Shown: positions 25,910 through 34,663 of the stretch, piece after piece
Position numbering within the stretch: position 1 is the stretch's first letter
How the letters are laid out: every line of letters starts with the position of its first letter
Origin: CALECP01 sp964389925
GTDB lineage: Bacteria; Chloroflexota; Anaerolineae; Promineifilales; Promineifilaceae
Assembly: GCA_964389925.1 (NCBI GenBank)
Contig: CAYMGE010000022.1
Coordinates: forward strand, 3,656-67,655
Direction of reading: 5' to 3'
DNA: 64,000 nt
Notes under the pieces: generated by a model
What the model was told of the DNA's origin: nothing
Database searches by the model: none
What the model saw: only the letters and a program-made list of their open reading frames with translations
Position numbers and translations under genes: made by a program

Positions 25910-28405
25910 ATGAGCGAAACGATTCGGCCGATAAACATAAACGACGAAATGCGACAATCTTTTTTGAGCTACGCGATGAGCGTGATCACCTCGCGTGCGC
26001 TGCCAGACGTGCGCGACGGGATGAAGCCTGTTCAGCGACGTGTGCTGTACGCCATGCACGATATGGGAATGCGGCCGAATTCAGGCTATAAAAAGTCGGC
26101 GCGTGTCGTGGGTGAGGTGCTAGGCAAATATCATCCACATGGCGATCAGGCCGTCTATGATGCGATGGTTCGCATGGCGCAAAGTTTCTCGCTGCGCTAT
26201 CCGTTGGTCGATGGACAAGGCAACTTTGGCAGCATCGACGGTGATAGCGCGGCCGCCATGCGCTACACCGAAACGCGCATGACGGCGGCCGGCTTCGACA
26301 TGATGACCGACCTCGACAAGGACACGGTCGATTTCGACACCAACTACGATGACACGCTCAAGCAGCCCAGCGTTCTGCCCGCGACGATTCCCAGCTTGCT
26401 TGTCAATGGCTCGGTCGGTATTGCCGTCGGGATGTCCACGAGCATCCCGCCGCACAATATGGGCGAGGTGATCGATGGCCTGATCTACATGCTCGAAAAT
26501 TGGGAAAAATTGGATGACATCACGGTGACTGACCTGATGCAGTTTATCAAGGGGCCAGACTTTCCAACGGGAGCGATGTTGTTTCGTCACCACAACGATA
26601 TTGATATGCTGACCAAGGCGTATGCGAGTGGACGCGGCCGAGTCAGAGTACGAGCGCGGGTGACGATTGAGCAAATCGGCCGCAACAAGTCACGCATCAT
26701 CATCAGCGAACTGCCCTACCAAGTCAACAAGACATCGCTACTCGAAAAGATCGCCAACCTGCACCGCGATGGCAAACTCGACGGTCTGACCGACATGCGC
26801 GACGAAAGCGACCGCAACGGAATGCGAATCCTGATCGAAACGACGCGCACCGTTGACCCTGAAGAGATTCTTCGCAAGCTCTACAAATATACGCCGCTCG
26901 AATCGACCTTTAGCATCATCATGCTCGCGCTCGTTAATGGGGAACCGAAGGTGTTGACGCTCAAACAGGCATTGCGTTACTATCTCGACCATCGGCTCGA
27001 TGTCATTCGGCGGCGTGCTGAGTACGACTTAAAAAAAGCGCAGGATCGCGCTCACATCGTACAGGGGTTGCTCAAAGCGATCAAAAATCTCGATGAGGTC
27101 ATCGATGTGATTCGCCGCTCGCGCACGACCGAAACGGCGCAGAAAAACCTGATGGAAAAGCTCAAGTTGAGCGATGTGCAGGCGACAGCCATTTTGAATA
27201 TGCAACTGCGGCGGCTGGCGGCGTTGGAGCGGCGCAAACTACAGGATGAGCATAAGGCGTTGAAGAAAACGATCCGCTCGCTGGAGGCATTGCTTGGGTC
27301 ACCACACGAGATGCGCGTCGTCATCCGTGAGGAGCTGCTGGCGGTGCGTGAACAGTATGCGGACGAGCGGCGCACGCGCATCGTTGAAAAGGCGCGGGAA
27401 AATGTGTTGACATCGGCCGATCTCGTCAAAGATGCCAAAGTGTGGGTCATTGCGACGGAAGGCGGCACGCTGGCACGCACAAAGGATGATCGACTGCTGG
27501 CGATTCCGGGGCGGCCGAAAGAGCAGCCGCGTCTTTTGCTTGAGGCAAACACAAAAGATATTCTCTACACCATTGCAGGGAACGGGGAGGCTGTGAGCCG
27601 CTATGTGTATGATTTGCCGGAGGCGGCCGATATAGGTCAGGGCATCCACTGGACGGACGGCAATGACTTTGTGCCGACAACCCATCTCGCCGCTGCGATT
27701 GCCGTCCCCGAAGAGGTCATCGCCGATGAAAACGGCGGCTATCTGACAATGGCGACCATAGGGGGAGATGTCAAGCGCGTGCGTGTCAATGACCTGCCCG
27801 GCGTGAGCGACCAGTCATTTACGCTGATGCGCGTTTCAGATGGGGACGAGCTTGGCTGGGTTGAGTGGACAGGCGGGACACATGACGTTCTGTTAGCGAC
27901 AACCGACGGGCAGATGATTCGCTTTAATGAAGATGATGTGAGGCCAACAGGCCTAAGAGCCGGGGGAGTGAGTGGCATTCGGCTAAAATCCGCTCAGGCA
28001 AACGTCATTAGCATGGCAACTGTAAGTCCCAATGAAGTTGCCGAAGATATTGCATTGGTGTGGAGCATTGCAGATAATGGCATCGCAAAATCGACCCCTC
28101 TAAAGGAATATCCAAGCCAAAAACGCAATGGGCAGGGAGTTGTCAACATGAAATTACCAAAAGGGGTCAATGCGGTGGCGGTTCTTGTGGGTGATCCGAA
28201 AACGGATATTTATGTTAAAACGAAGCGTAAGACGTGTAAACGCTTGAAATTGAGCAAGGCGGTATTGGGGAAGCGATTGAGTCGGCCGAAGCCAATCAAA
28301 GGTCTCTCTGTCAGCAGCATCAATCGAGTCGTGGGCGCAGTCAAAGCCTCCTCTTCCGTCGCCGAGCAAGCAGAAGAGATCGCGCAACAGTTGAGTTTAA
28401 TTTAG
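25910..28405 (+). CDS. gyrA: DNA gyrase subunit A (or topoisomerase IV ParC-like subunit)
   Basis: An 831-residue type IIA topoisomerase A subunit. The N-terminal breakage domain carries the catalytic Tyr in AAMRYTETRM near residue 122, and VVGEVLGKYHPHGDQAVYD precedes it. The coiled-coil and tower region follows (EILRKLYKYTPLE). The C-terminal half is the six-bladed DNA-wrapping domain. The GyrA box is degenerate: QKRNGQG near 741 instead of QRRGGKG, with Q, R and two Gly kept. The position equal to Ser83 of E. coli GyrA is Gln (GDQAVYD), a residue in the quinolone-interacting region. gyrB is not in the window. No strong SD sequence is seen before the ATG, which lies 82 bp after a REP-like repeat. 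Confidence 0.9.
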   Translation: MSETIRPININDEMRQSFLSYAMSVITSRALPDVRDGMKPVQRRVLYAMHDMGMRPNSGYKKSARVVGEVLGKYHPHGDQAVYDAMVRMAQSFSLRYPLVDGQGNFGSIDGDSAAAMRYTETRMTAAGFDMMTDLDKDTVDFDTNYDDTLKQPSVLPATIPSLLVNGSVGIAVGMSTSIPPHNMGEVIDGLIYMLENWEKLDDITVTDLMQFIKGPDFPTGAMLFRHHNDIDMLTKAYASGRGRVRVRARVTIEQIGRNKSRIIISELPYQVNKTSLLEKIANLHRDGKLDGLTDMRDESDRNGMRILIETTRTVDPEEILRKLYKYTPLESTFSIIMLALVNGEPKVLTLKQALRYYLDHRLDVIRRRAEYDLKKAQDRAHIVQGLLKAIKNLDEVIDVIRRSRTTETAQKNLMEKLKLSDVQATAILNMQLRRLAALERRKLQDEHKALKKTIRSLEALLGSPHEMRVVIREELLAVREQYADERRTRIVEKARENVLTSADLVKDAKVWVIATEGGTLARTKDDRLLAIPGRPKEQPRLLLEANTKDILYTIAGNGEAVSRYVYDLPEAADIGQGIHWTDGNDFVPTTHLAAAIAVPEEVIADENGGYLTMATIGGDVKRVRVNDLPGVSDQSFTLMRVSDGDELGWVEWTGGTHDVLLATTDGQMIRFNEDDVRPTGLRAGGVSGIRLKSAQANVISMATVSPNEVAEDIALVWSIADNGIAKSTPLKEYPSQKRNGQGVVNMKLPKGVNAVAVLVGDPKTDIYVKTKRKTCKRLKLSKAVLGKRLSRPKPIKGLSVSSINRVVGAVKASSSVAEQAEEIAQQLSLI

Positions 28406-28416
28406 CGGAAACAATT

Positions 28417-28869
28417 ATGAATTTTAGAGATCAGTGGGCAGAAAACGAGCAGGGTGAGAAATTTATTTTTACAGTCGAGATGCAACGCTCGTTGCATGAG
28501 GCGGGACTGCCCGTCGAAGCGGCGGCACTCAAAGAATTTCGGACGCAACGTGCGCCACAGGCCGCTCCCGACCCGAATCGGGAACGACGCAGGGAAGAAC
28601 CCAGAGGGTCAAACGACTATGATCTGGGAGGGGAAGAGATTCAAGTCGATCCCGCGACGGGCAAATACGTTGGGAAACTAATCGAATTTATCGGCCGAAA
28701 AGGGTTCGGTTTTATCAATCACGGCGGGGAGCGTCTCTACTTCCATAAAAAGAAAGCGTTAGACGACCCACGCTACATGTCGAAAGGCCAGAAGTTGCTC
28801 TACAATGTGGGCGAATATCGCGGTAAATCAGAAGCAATGGATGTCGAAGAGTACGACGAGTCAATGTAA
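28417..28869 (+). CDS. Small protein with C-terminal cold-shock domain
   Basis: A 150-residue protein. The first about 85 residues are charged and probably flexible (RERRREEPRGSND). Residues about 88-145 form a cold-shock-like OB fold: GKLIEFIGRKGFGFINHGG contains the RNP1-like KGFGFI and LYFHKKK the RNP2-like segment. It probably binds single-stranded nucleic acid. It begins 11 bp after gyrA and is likely co-transcribed, so an RNA or DNA chaperone role near topoisomerase expression is plausible but unproven. Confidence 0.78.
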   Translation: MNFRDQWAENEQGEKFIFTVEMQRSLHEAGLPVEAAALKEFRTQRAPQAAPDPNRERRREEPRGSNDYDLGGEEIQVDPATGKYVGKLIEFIGRKGFGFINHGGERLYFHKKKALDDPRYMSKGQKLLYNVGEYRGKSEAMDVEEYDESM

Positions 28870-28924
28870 AAAAAGTTGCTAGTTCTAGTGATTTTGGCTA
28901 GCAACTAGCCCATTAGGAGTTTGA

Positions 28925-29440
28925 ATGAAGGAAAACGCAGGTGGTGTCACCATCAAAGGTAATCCGCTGACCACAATTGGTGAGCATGTAAGCGTGGGGG
29001 ACAAAGCACCCGATTTTGCGCTAGTCAACAATAGTCTGCAAACTGTTTCACTGGCAGATTCGGCCGGCAAAGTCCGTCTAATCTCCGTCGTGCCATCGCT
29101 CGACACGGGCATCTGCCACGCGCAAACGAAGCGGTTTAACGATGAGGCTCTTAGCTATGATGGGGTCGAGTTTCTCACCATCAGTGCAGAGCATCCGTTC
29201 AACCAAAAACGCTGGTGTCAGCAAGAAAGCTGTAGCAACATTGACGTGGTGAGCGATCACATGGCGATGCAGTTTGGGCAAGATTACGGCTTGGCGATCA
29301 AAGAGTGGCGACTGCTGCAACGTGCCATCATCATCATCGACGCAGACGATACGGTCGCTTATACGGAGTATATTCCTGAAATCGCACAGTTTCCCGATTA
29401 CGATGCAGCCCTCGCCAAATTGCAAGAGCTAGCTAGCTAA
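28925..29440 (+). CDS. tpx: Thiol peroxidase (Tpx)
   Basis: This 171-residue 2-Cys peroxiredoxin of the Tpx subfamily reduces alkyl hydroperoxides and H2O2 in the cytoplasm. The peroxidatic Cys is in VPSLDTGICHAQT (about residue 62) and the resolving Cys is probably in KRWCQQESCSN, near 97-102. The opening GGVTIKGNPL is typical. ATG follows TAGGAGTTTGA. It lies 55 bp after the cold-shock-domain gene. Confidence 0.95.
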   Translation: MKENAGGVTIKGNPLTTIGEHVSVGDKAPDFALVNNSLQTVSLADSAGKVRLISVVPSLDTGICHAQTKRFNDEALSYDGVEFLTISAEHPFNQKRWCQQESCSNIDVVSDHMAMQFGQDYGLAIKEWRLLQRAIIIIDADDTVAYTEYIPEIAQFPDYDAALAKLQELAS

Positions 29441-29455
29441 CACAACAAAGTACGG

Positions 29456-29498
29456 TAGCCATCCCCGCAAATCGCTTATTCGTAAACGGGGATGGCTA
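29456..29498. terminator. Hairpin between convergent tpx and znuA-like genes
   Basis: A 12-bp stem, TAGCCATCCCCG (29456-29467) with CGGGGATGGCTA (29487-29498). There is no T-run, so it may be a weak or factor-assisted terminator. Confidence 0.6.
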
Positions 29499-29501
29499 TG
29501 C

Positions 29502-30470
29502 CTAACGCAAACCCTCCACAATTGTTTTGACATTGGCGCGGTAGATGCCGATGTAACTGTCAGCTTCGCCGTCGCCAATCGCTCCGGTGTACAGGGAGAG
29601 CAGTTGGACAGTGTCGCAGTGAGTCAGCTCGGCCGAAATCGTCTCCGCCAGCACCTCATTCTGCGAGACCTCTCCAAACACCGTACATACCCCTTCCCGC
29701 TCCATCACCTCAACCAAGTTCGCCAAGTCCGTCGCCGATGGCTCTGCACTGGTGCTAAATGATGGAATGACCGTGCCAACCACTTCAAAGTCATACTCAT
29801 CTGCAAAGTAGCCAAATGCGTCGTGATTTGTCACCAATTTGCGTTTTTCGGTCGGCAATTCAGTCAGTAGCGTATCGACCTCCTGCATAAGGCTCTCTAG
29901 CTCGCCTTCATAGGTCGCCAGATTTTCAGCGTAAATGGTCGCATTTTCAGGATCGAGCTGGCTCAAAATTTGCTCGACGTTCTGCGCCCACTGCTCGACG
30001 TTGTGGATGGAGAACCAAACGTGAGGATCAGTAGCGTGACTGTCAAACTGGCGTGGGCTGATCTCGGCCGAAATCGCCACCGCTTTCTGTTCAAAACTCT
30101 CATCAACCACGTCAGCGATCTGTTCTTCCAGATGCCAGCCATTGACAAAAATCACGTCGGCCTCTTCAAGCGCGACAAAGTCTTGTGGTGTGGGTTCATA
30201 GCTATGTGGGTCTTTGTTGCGGCCGATTAACACGACCAAATCGATGGTGTCTCCCGCGATATTTGCAACAACATCCCTAATAATGCTGGTTGTCGCAACA
30301 ACTTGTAGTTGACGGTCGCCAAACTCAACCGCTTGTAAATCATTTAATTCAAGCATTCCCTCCGTTGAGTGATGGTCATGTTCATCGTGCGCGTGGTCAG
30401 AGTCTGTCTGACCGCACGCGCCGACAAGCAAAAAGAGTAACAGGTAAAGTAGCATTTTTTTGATTGACAT
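29502..30470 (-). CDS. Metal ABC transporter substrate-binding lipoprotein (ZnuA/AdcA family)
   Basis: A 322-residue lipoprotein: hydrophobic signal (MLLYLLLFLLVGACG) with a lipobox Cys at about residue 19. A His/Asp-rich stretch (HAHDEHDHHSTEG) follows that may bind Zn. The cluster A-I family layout is clear: VATTSIIRDVV, LIGRNKDPHSYEPTPQD (first metal His), DPHVWFSIHN (second), LVTNHDAFGYFADEY (third) and a C-terminal acidic ligand region. It should capture Zn2+ or Mn2+ outside the membrane. No permease or ATPase gene is adjacent, so it is an orphan component here. A perfect 23-bp palindrome lies directly upstream of the start. Confidence 0.92.
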   Translation of the reverse strand: MSIKKMLLYLLLFLLVGACGQTDSDHAHDEHDHHSTEGMLELNDLQAVEFGDRQLQVVATTSIIRDVVANIAGDTIDLVVLIGRNKDPHSYEPTPQDFVALEEADVIFVNGWHLEEQIADVVDESFEQKAVAISAEISPRQFDSHATDPHVWFSIHNVEQWAQNVEQILSQLDPENATIYAENLATYEGELESLMQEVDTLLTELPTEKRKLVTNHDAFGYFADEYDFEVVGTVIPSFSTSAEPSATDLANLVEVMEREGVCTVFGEVSQNEVLAETISAELTHCDTVQLLSLYTGAIGDGEADSYIGIYRANVKTIVEGLR

Positions 30471-30471
30471 A

Positions 30472-30494
30472 GTTTTGATATTTTATATCAAAAC
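30472..30494. promoter_or_regulatory. Perfect palindrome, probable metalloregulator operator
   Basis: GTTTTGATAT-TTT-ATATCAAAAC: 10-bp arms with a 3-bp centre, immediately upstream of the lipoprotein start codon. Position and symmetry suit a Zur, Fur or DtxR/MntR-type repressor site. No regulator gene is adjacent. Confidence 0.6.
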
Positions 30495-30615
30495 GCATTT
30501 TGGCGTATAACGACAAAAACATTTCTGATAAAGTTGTTTCCCTGTTTGTTGCAAACGATGTAAACTAAGCACGAACGTGAAAAGGACAGTTGATCACATC
30601 AGAGAGAAAAGAAGT

Positions 30616-32922
30616 ATGGCAGTATTTGAGTTTCAGCATTGGCCAGCAGAAAAACAGGACATTTTAGAGTATTTTGGACAAAATCCCGCCAAGTATCGAG
30701 CCTTTGGGCTACCCGGTCATGATGGAGTGGACATCGCCGCATCATTCGACAGCAACGTGATAGCAGTCGCGGCGGGGACAGTCACGCGAGTCGTGCGCGA
30801 GAAAGAGGATGCCTCGTTTGAACGCTTTGGTAATCACATTCGCATCACGCATGAGGGCGGCTATGCAACGACGTATGCCCATCTCAGTCGCATCACCCTC
30901 AATGAGGGACAGCAGGTCGAAGCTGGCAACGTTATCGGTACGGTTGGCACATCGGGAGATGCGACCTATCCCCATCTAAAGCTCATTTTGCATCATGAAA
31001 ATGCTGGCGCACCCGGCTATCCCGATGACATTGTAGACCCCACGCCCTTCTTGCTGCCACTAGCTGGCTGGAAACGCCCTGAGCCACCGCTGCTCACAGG
31101 CTGGGCTTATCGGCCGAGCCTCACCATCTATGACGATCTCGCCCAAGTCTCATGGGGGGGAACGATCTTGCGTGGTGCGCCCTCTCTGACTGCGGAGAAT
31201 CTCGGCTTGGTTCCAACGGGCGCAATTCTGCGTATTACAGGGCTGTTTCGCGGCCGATTTGCACCGGTTGAAGTCCACAAAGAGATTATTCAAGAAAAGT
31301 TTGAGGTCTTTTTACCAATCATTACGTCTGGCAAGTCGGTTGAAGAAACGTTTGGATTTGTTGGTCGGGAGTCGGCCGATTTTGTCGATGGCTGGGCATT
31401 GACCCATCGCATGACGATCAGCGGCAATGTCGCAACGGTCAAATCCGGCGGCATTACTGTTTTTGACGCGCCTACAGGTTTTTCAGAGCGTTTAGGGTTG
31501 ATAGCGGCAAATGAGCAGGTCACTATCACGGGGACAGCGGTGCGGGCATTTACACCCATTCGCGTGGCACGTGAAAAGTTGATCCCTATCTCCCCACCGC
31601 CTGACCCCGTTACGTTGGGATGGGCGCCAACGGGTGGTCTAATCATTCAGGGCGAATCGGCACGAACGCGCCCCGGCGGTGTGACGCTCTTTACCGAACC
31701 AGAACGCGACTCACAAAAAAGAGGGTTTATCAAAGCAGGGACGGCCGTCAAGGTGTTGGGACCAGCATTTGGGGTGTTTACGCCAATAAGTGTTGCAGAT
31801 GATGATATACAACCACCATATACGCCCCCCTCAGACATTCGCAACGGGTGGGTTCCAACGGGCGGCATCTGGGTTCGCGGTCGCTTGGCAACTGCAAAGG
31901 CTGGTGGCGTGACGATGCGTGTCGGGCCGACGAACAATGCGGCCGCGCTTGGTTTCATCCCTGCCAATGGTCAAATGAACGTCACAGGGAGTGTGAGCGG
32001 CTTTTTTACCCCCATCTCTGTTCACACCGATGTCTTGCAGCCGGCCGACCCAACACCGAGCGATCCAACACCACCCCCGCCAATCTTCGGGCCTGCACGT
32101 TTAGGGCTGCACGCTTCGGCCGATCCGCTCATCACCGAATCTGAATTTGCCGAATTTCGCACTGCGCGTGTCAGCATGATTAAGGTGCTGTCGTTTCATA
32201 GCAAAGAGGCGGTCAGACGCTTGGCGAGGGATAATCCAAGCGCAACTTGGGTCATCCGCGCATTCTTTGAATTCCGACAAAATGGACAAATCCGCAACAT
32301 TACGCCGCAACGCTTCTTCAATGATACGGTTAGCGATGTGGCGCGTGCGTTGAACGAGCTTCAGGACAAAGATGTTGTTGTCGAGCTACATAACGAGCCA
32401 AACCTGACAACCGAAGGGATGGTCTTAGACGGCAGCTACAACTGGGTGAATGGGGATGAGTTTGCCACTTGGTGGTTTAACGTGTTGCGCCTCTTCCGCC
32501 AACGCTTTCCAAAGACGCGCTTTATCTTTCCCGGTCTCTCGCCGGGACACACGATTGCGGGCTTGCGCCAAGATCACGTCTCATTTATTGAGCAAGCGCG
32601 TTGGGCGGTGCAGTCGGCCGATGGCCTCGCCATTCACGTCTATTGGTCGATCCATTACCCACTCTGGCAAGCTCTCAACGTCGTCGATGATTACGTTACC
32701 CGCTTCCCCAACATGCCAATCTACGTCACTGAGTCGAGCAACAACGGGCCGGGCCGCACGTTTGCACATAAGGCAAGCGAGTATATTCATTTTTGGGATG
32801 AGTTGAAGAAGCGGCCGACGGTGAAAGGGGTCACCTATTTTGTTGCCTCTGCCTCTGACCCAGAGTTTGCGGATGAAGTATGGGTTGGCAATGGGATTGG
32901 GGGGCTTGTGGGGCGGCGTTAA
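30616..32922 (+). CDS. M23-like domain, SH3-like repeats and clan-A glycosidase-like domain
   Basis: 768 residues from the ATG at 30616, preferred because AGAGAGAAAAGAAG precedes it; a GTG at 30577 would add 13 residues. Residues about 15-155 resemble an M23 (LytM) peptidase with HxxxD in GHDGVDIAA and TYAHLS. The second metal motif reads HLKLIL, so the usual HxH has lost its last His and activity is doubtful. Four SH3-like repeats follow (about 170-500, each with GW.PTGG..). The last about 260 residues look like a TIM-barrel glycosidase: VELHNEPNL (acid/base Glu) and YVTESSNNGPG (possible nucleophile). No signal peptide is seen. I infer a cell-wall or polysaccharide-binding protein. Confidence 0.75.
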   Translation: MAVFEFQHWPAEKQDILEYFGQNPAKYRAFGLPGHDGVDIAASFDSNVIAVAAGTVTRVVREKEDASFERFGNHIRITHEGGYATTYAHLSRITLNEGQQVEAGNVIGTVGTSGDATYPHLKLILHHENAGAPGYPDDIVDPTPFLLPLAGWKRPEPPLLTGWAYRPSLTIYDDLAQVSWGGTILRGAPSLTAENLGLVPTGAILRITGLFRGRFAPVEVHKEIIQEKFEVFLPIITSGKSVEETFGFVGRESADFVDGWALTHRMTISGNVATVKSGGITVFDAPTGFSERLGLIAANEQVTITGTAVRAFTPIRVAREKLIPISPPPDPVTLGWAPTGGLIIQGESARTRPGGVTLFTEPERDSQKRGFIKAGTAVKVLGPAFGVFTPISVADDDIQPPYTPPSDIRNGWVPTGGIWVRGRLATAKAGGVTMRVGPTNNAAALGFIPANGQMNVTGSVSGFFTPISVHTDVLQPADPTPSDPTPPPPIFGPARLGLHASADPLITESEFAEFRTARVSMIKVLSFHSKEAVRRLARDNPSATWVIRAFFEFRQNGQIRNITPQRFFNDTVSDVARALNELQDKDVVVELHNEPNLTTEGMVLDGSYNWVNGDEFATWWFNVLRLFRQRFPKTRFIFPGLSPGHTIAGLRQDHVSFIEQARWAVQSADGLAIHVYWSIHYPLWQALNVVDDYVTRFPNMPIYVTESSNNGPGRTFAHKASEYIHFWDELKKRPTVKGVTYFVASASDPEFADEVWVGNGIGGLVGRR

Positions 32923-33067
32923 GTTGTCAGCAATGCTGATCGTATAGACGAGCCAAGTTTCTGACTCACATTACGCACACGGTCACAGAGGCTAGGCAAA
33001 TCGCATCGAGCATAAACCACTATGATTGTTTGCGCCAACTGAAGTTTGAGTTGGCAACTTTTCTTTG

Positions 33068-33105
33068 CAAGCCGCTTACAGGGAGAGATACCTGTGGTAC
33101 GTTTA
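33068..33105 (-). repeat. Dispersed repeat copy (family A, inverted)
   Basis: Read on the minus strand it is TAAACGTACCACAGGTATC..CCCTGTAAGC, closely similar to 13871-13910. It ends just before the hydrolase start at 33134. Confidence 0.6.
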
Positions 33106-33133
33106 CAGCAAAGCCGCTTTTCTGGAGAACTCC

Positions 33134-34507
33134 ATGCGCCCGTTTGAAACACTTTTTGTCCTCGCCACGCTCATTATTCTTTTTGCCCCACATCAACGTT
33201 ACGCACGCGGCACGCTTGCCAGTATTGCCGTTGTACTCCTACCGGCAATGCTGCACATCACGCTAGAAGGCGCACGCTGGCAACTGATCCCCGCCTACTT
33301 TGTTGCTGTCGTCTGGCTGTTGCTCACGGTGACAAAGGTAAATGTTGCCTCATGGGTGGGGTGGGCTGGCACGATTGGGGGCGTGCTGTTTTGCATAGTC
33401 GCCTTGACGTTAGGCTATCTATTTCCAATTATCCAGCTCAAGCCGCTGACAGGTGACTATGCGGTTGGCACGGCGACCTATCTCGTCGTGGACAACGCAC
33501 GCCCCGAAATCTATAGCGATGATCCCAATGATGTGCGCCGTTTGAATATGCAGATTTGGTATCCGGCCGAGCTAAATGGGGAACCGCGTGCGCCCTATGT
33601 GCCTGACTTGGGTATTGGCGGGGCGGCAATTGCAGCGACGCTCGACTTTCCCAGTTTTATTCTAAACCATACGCGCCTGATTGAGACACATTCCTATCTT
33701 GAGCCGCGTGTGGCAGGCGACGCTCCTTATCCCATCTTATTTTTCTCGCATGGCCTGAGTGGTGTGCGGGTTCAAAATACACAGCAGGTTGAACAGCTTG
33801 CCAGTCATGGCTACATTGTGGTCGCAACCGACCATGTTTATGCGGCCGCCTTCACCGTCTATCCCAATGGCGAAGCGGTCACCTATGATCGTGAGCGTGT
33901 CATTCGTTGGGAAACGCCTAACGAGATTCCCGACGCACAGCGTTTGGTGGGGGAATGGTCGGCCGATCTCAGCACCCTCCTCGCGGAACTCGAAACATTC
34001 AACGCCGACAGTTCACATCTCCTACACAATGCCTTTAACTTTCAACAGATTGGTGTTTTTGGACAATCGACCGGCGGCGGCACGTCCTATGAATTTTGCT
34101 ATCGTGAACCGCGCTGTGGAGCCGCATTTGGGCTTGACCCTTGGGTTGTGCCAACATCGGACGAAGCTCTCCAAGCTGGTCTACGCGCACCGCTGGGCAT
34201 CATGAAATCCCCTGTCGAGTTGAGTGAGCTTAATCACAATCGCCTCGAAACGTTGTGGGAAAATAGCGACCGTGCCATTGAGGTTGAGGTTGACGAGACA
34301 GAGCATTTCGGCTTTACTGACATCAAGCGACTGTCCCCACTATTGGAAAGCGTTGGCATCGTTGGGTCAATCGACGGTGACCAAATTGATATGATGATGA
34401 CCAACTATCTGCTCGACTTTTTCAACTATCACTTGCGCGGTTGGGAGGGGGTGCTGCTGTTTGCGGACTCGGCCGACTATCCCGAAGCCAACGTGCGTCG
34501 TAAATGA
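33134..34507 (+). CDS. Membrane-bound alpha/beta hydrolase, PAF-acetylhydrolase-like
   Basis: I choose the ATG at 33134 (MRPFETLFVLA), preceded by CTGGAGAAC; upstream codons belong to a repeat. The 457-residue protein has three or four N-terminal membrane helices (about 5-125) and then a hydrolase domain of the platelet-activating-factor acetylhydrolase type. It has a conserved LNMQIWYPAE, the oxyanion region ILFFSHGLSG, the nucleophile elbow FGQSTGG near 325, and an Asp in FGLDPWV. The late His of the triad is probably in ETEHFGFTD. It probably acts on short-chain esters or oxidised lipids at the outer face of the membrane. Confidence 0.85.
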   Translation: MRPFETLFVLATLIILFAPHQRYARGTLASIAVVLLPAMLHITLEGARWQLIPAYFVAVVWLLLTVTKVNVASWVGWAGTIGGVLFCIVALTLGYLFPIIQLKPLTGDYAVGTATYLVVDNARPEIYSDDPNDVRRLNMQIWYPAELNGEPRAPYVPDLGIGGAAIAATLDFPSFILNHTRLIETHSYLEPRVAGDAPYPILFFSHGLSGVRVQNTQQVEQLASHGYIVVATDHVYAAAFTVYPNGEAVTYDRERVIRWETPNEIPDAQRLVGEWSADLSTLLAELETFNADSSHLLHNAFNFQQIGVFGQSTGGGTSYEFCYREPRCGAAFGLDPWVVPTSDEALQAGLRAPLGIMKSPVELSELNHNRLETLWENSDRAIEVEVDETEHFGFTDIKRLSPLLESVGIVGSIDGDQIDMMMTNYLLDFFNYHLRGWEGVLLFADSADYPEANVRRK

Positions 34508-34528
34508 GGCATTTTTCTCATCATATTT

Positions 34529-34550
34529 TTGTCCACACCTCTGTGGATAA
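34529..34550. other. Inverted pair of DnaA-box-like sites
   Basis: TTGTCCACA (34529-34537, one mismatch to TTATCCACA) and TGTGGATAA (34542-34550, exact reverse complement of TTATCCACA) are separated by four bases. They lie in a 156-bp intergenic space with an AT-rich right part. This could be a DnaA-titrating or regulatory site; two boxes alone do not define an origin. Confidence 0.5.
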
Positions 34551-34663
34551 CCTGTGTAGAAAGCGTCTTGTTTATCGTTCTCTGTGGCTTTACAATTCAC
34601 ATCTATGACAGAATTTATTCCCTTAAAAAAGATGGAATTGATTTACAACAAATAAAACGAACT

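Noticed and set aside
33065..33133. 23-residue upstream extension of the membrane hydrolase
   Set aside because: It translates a dispersed repeat; the ATG at 33134 has GGAG at the right distance and starts the first membrane helix.
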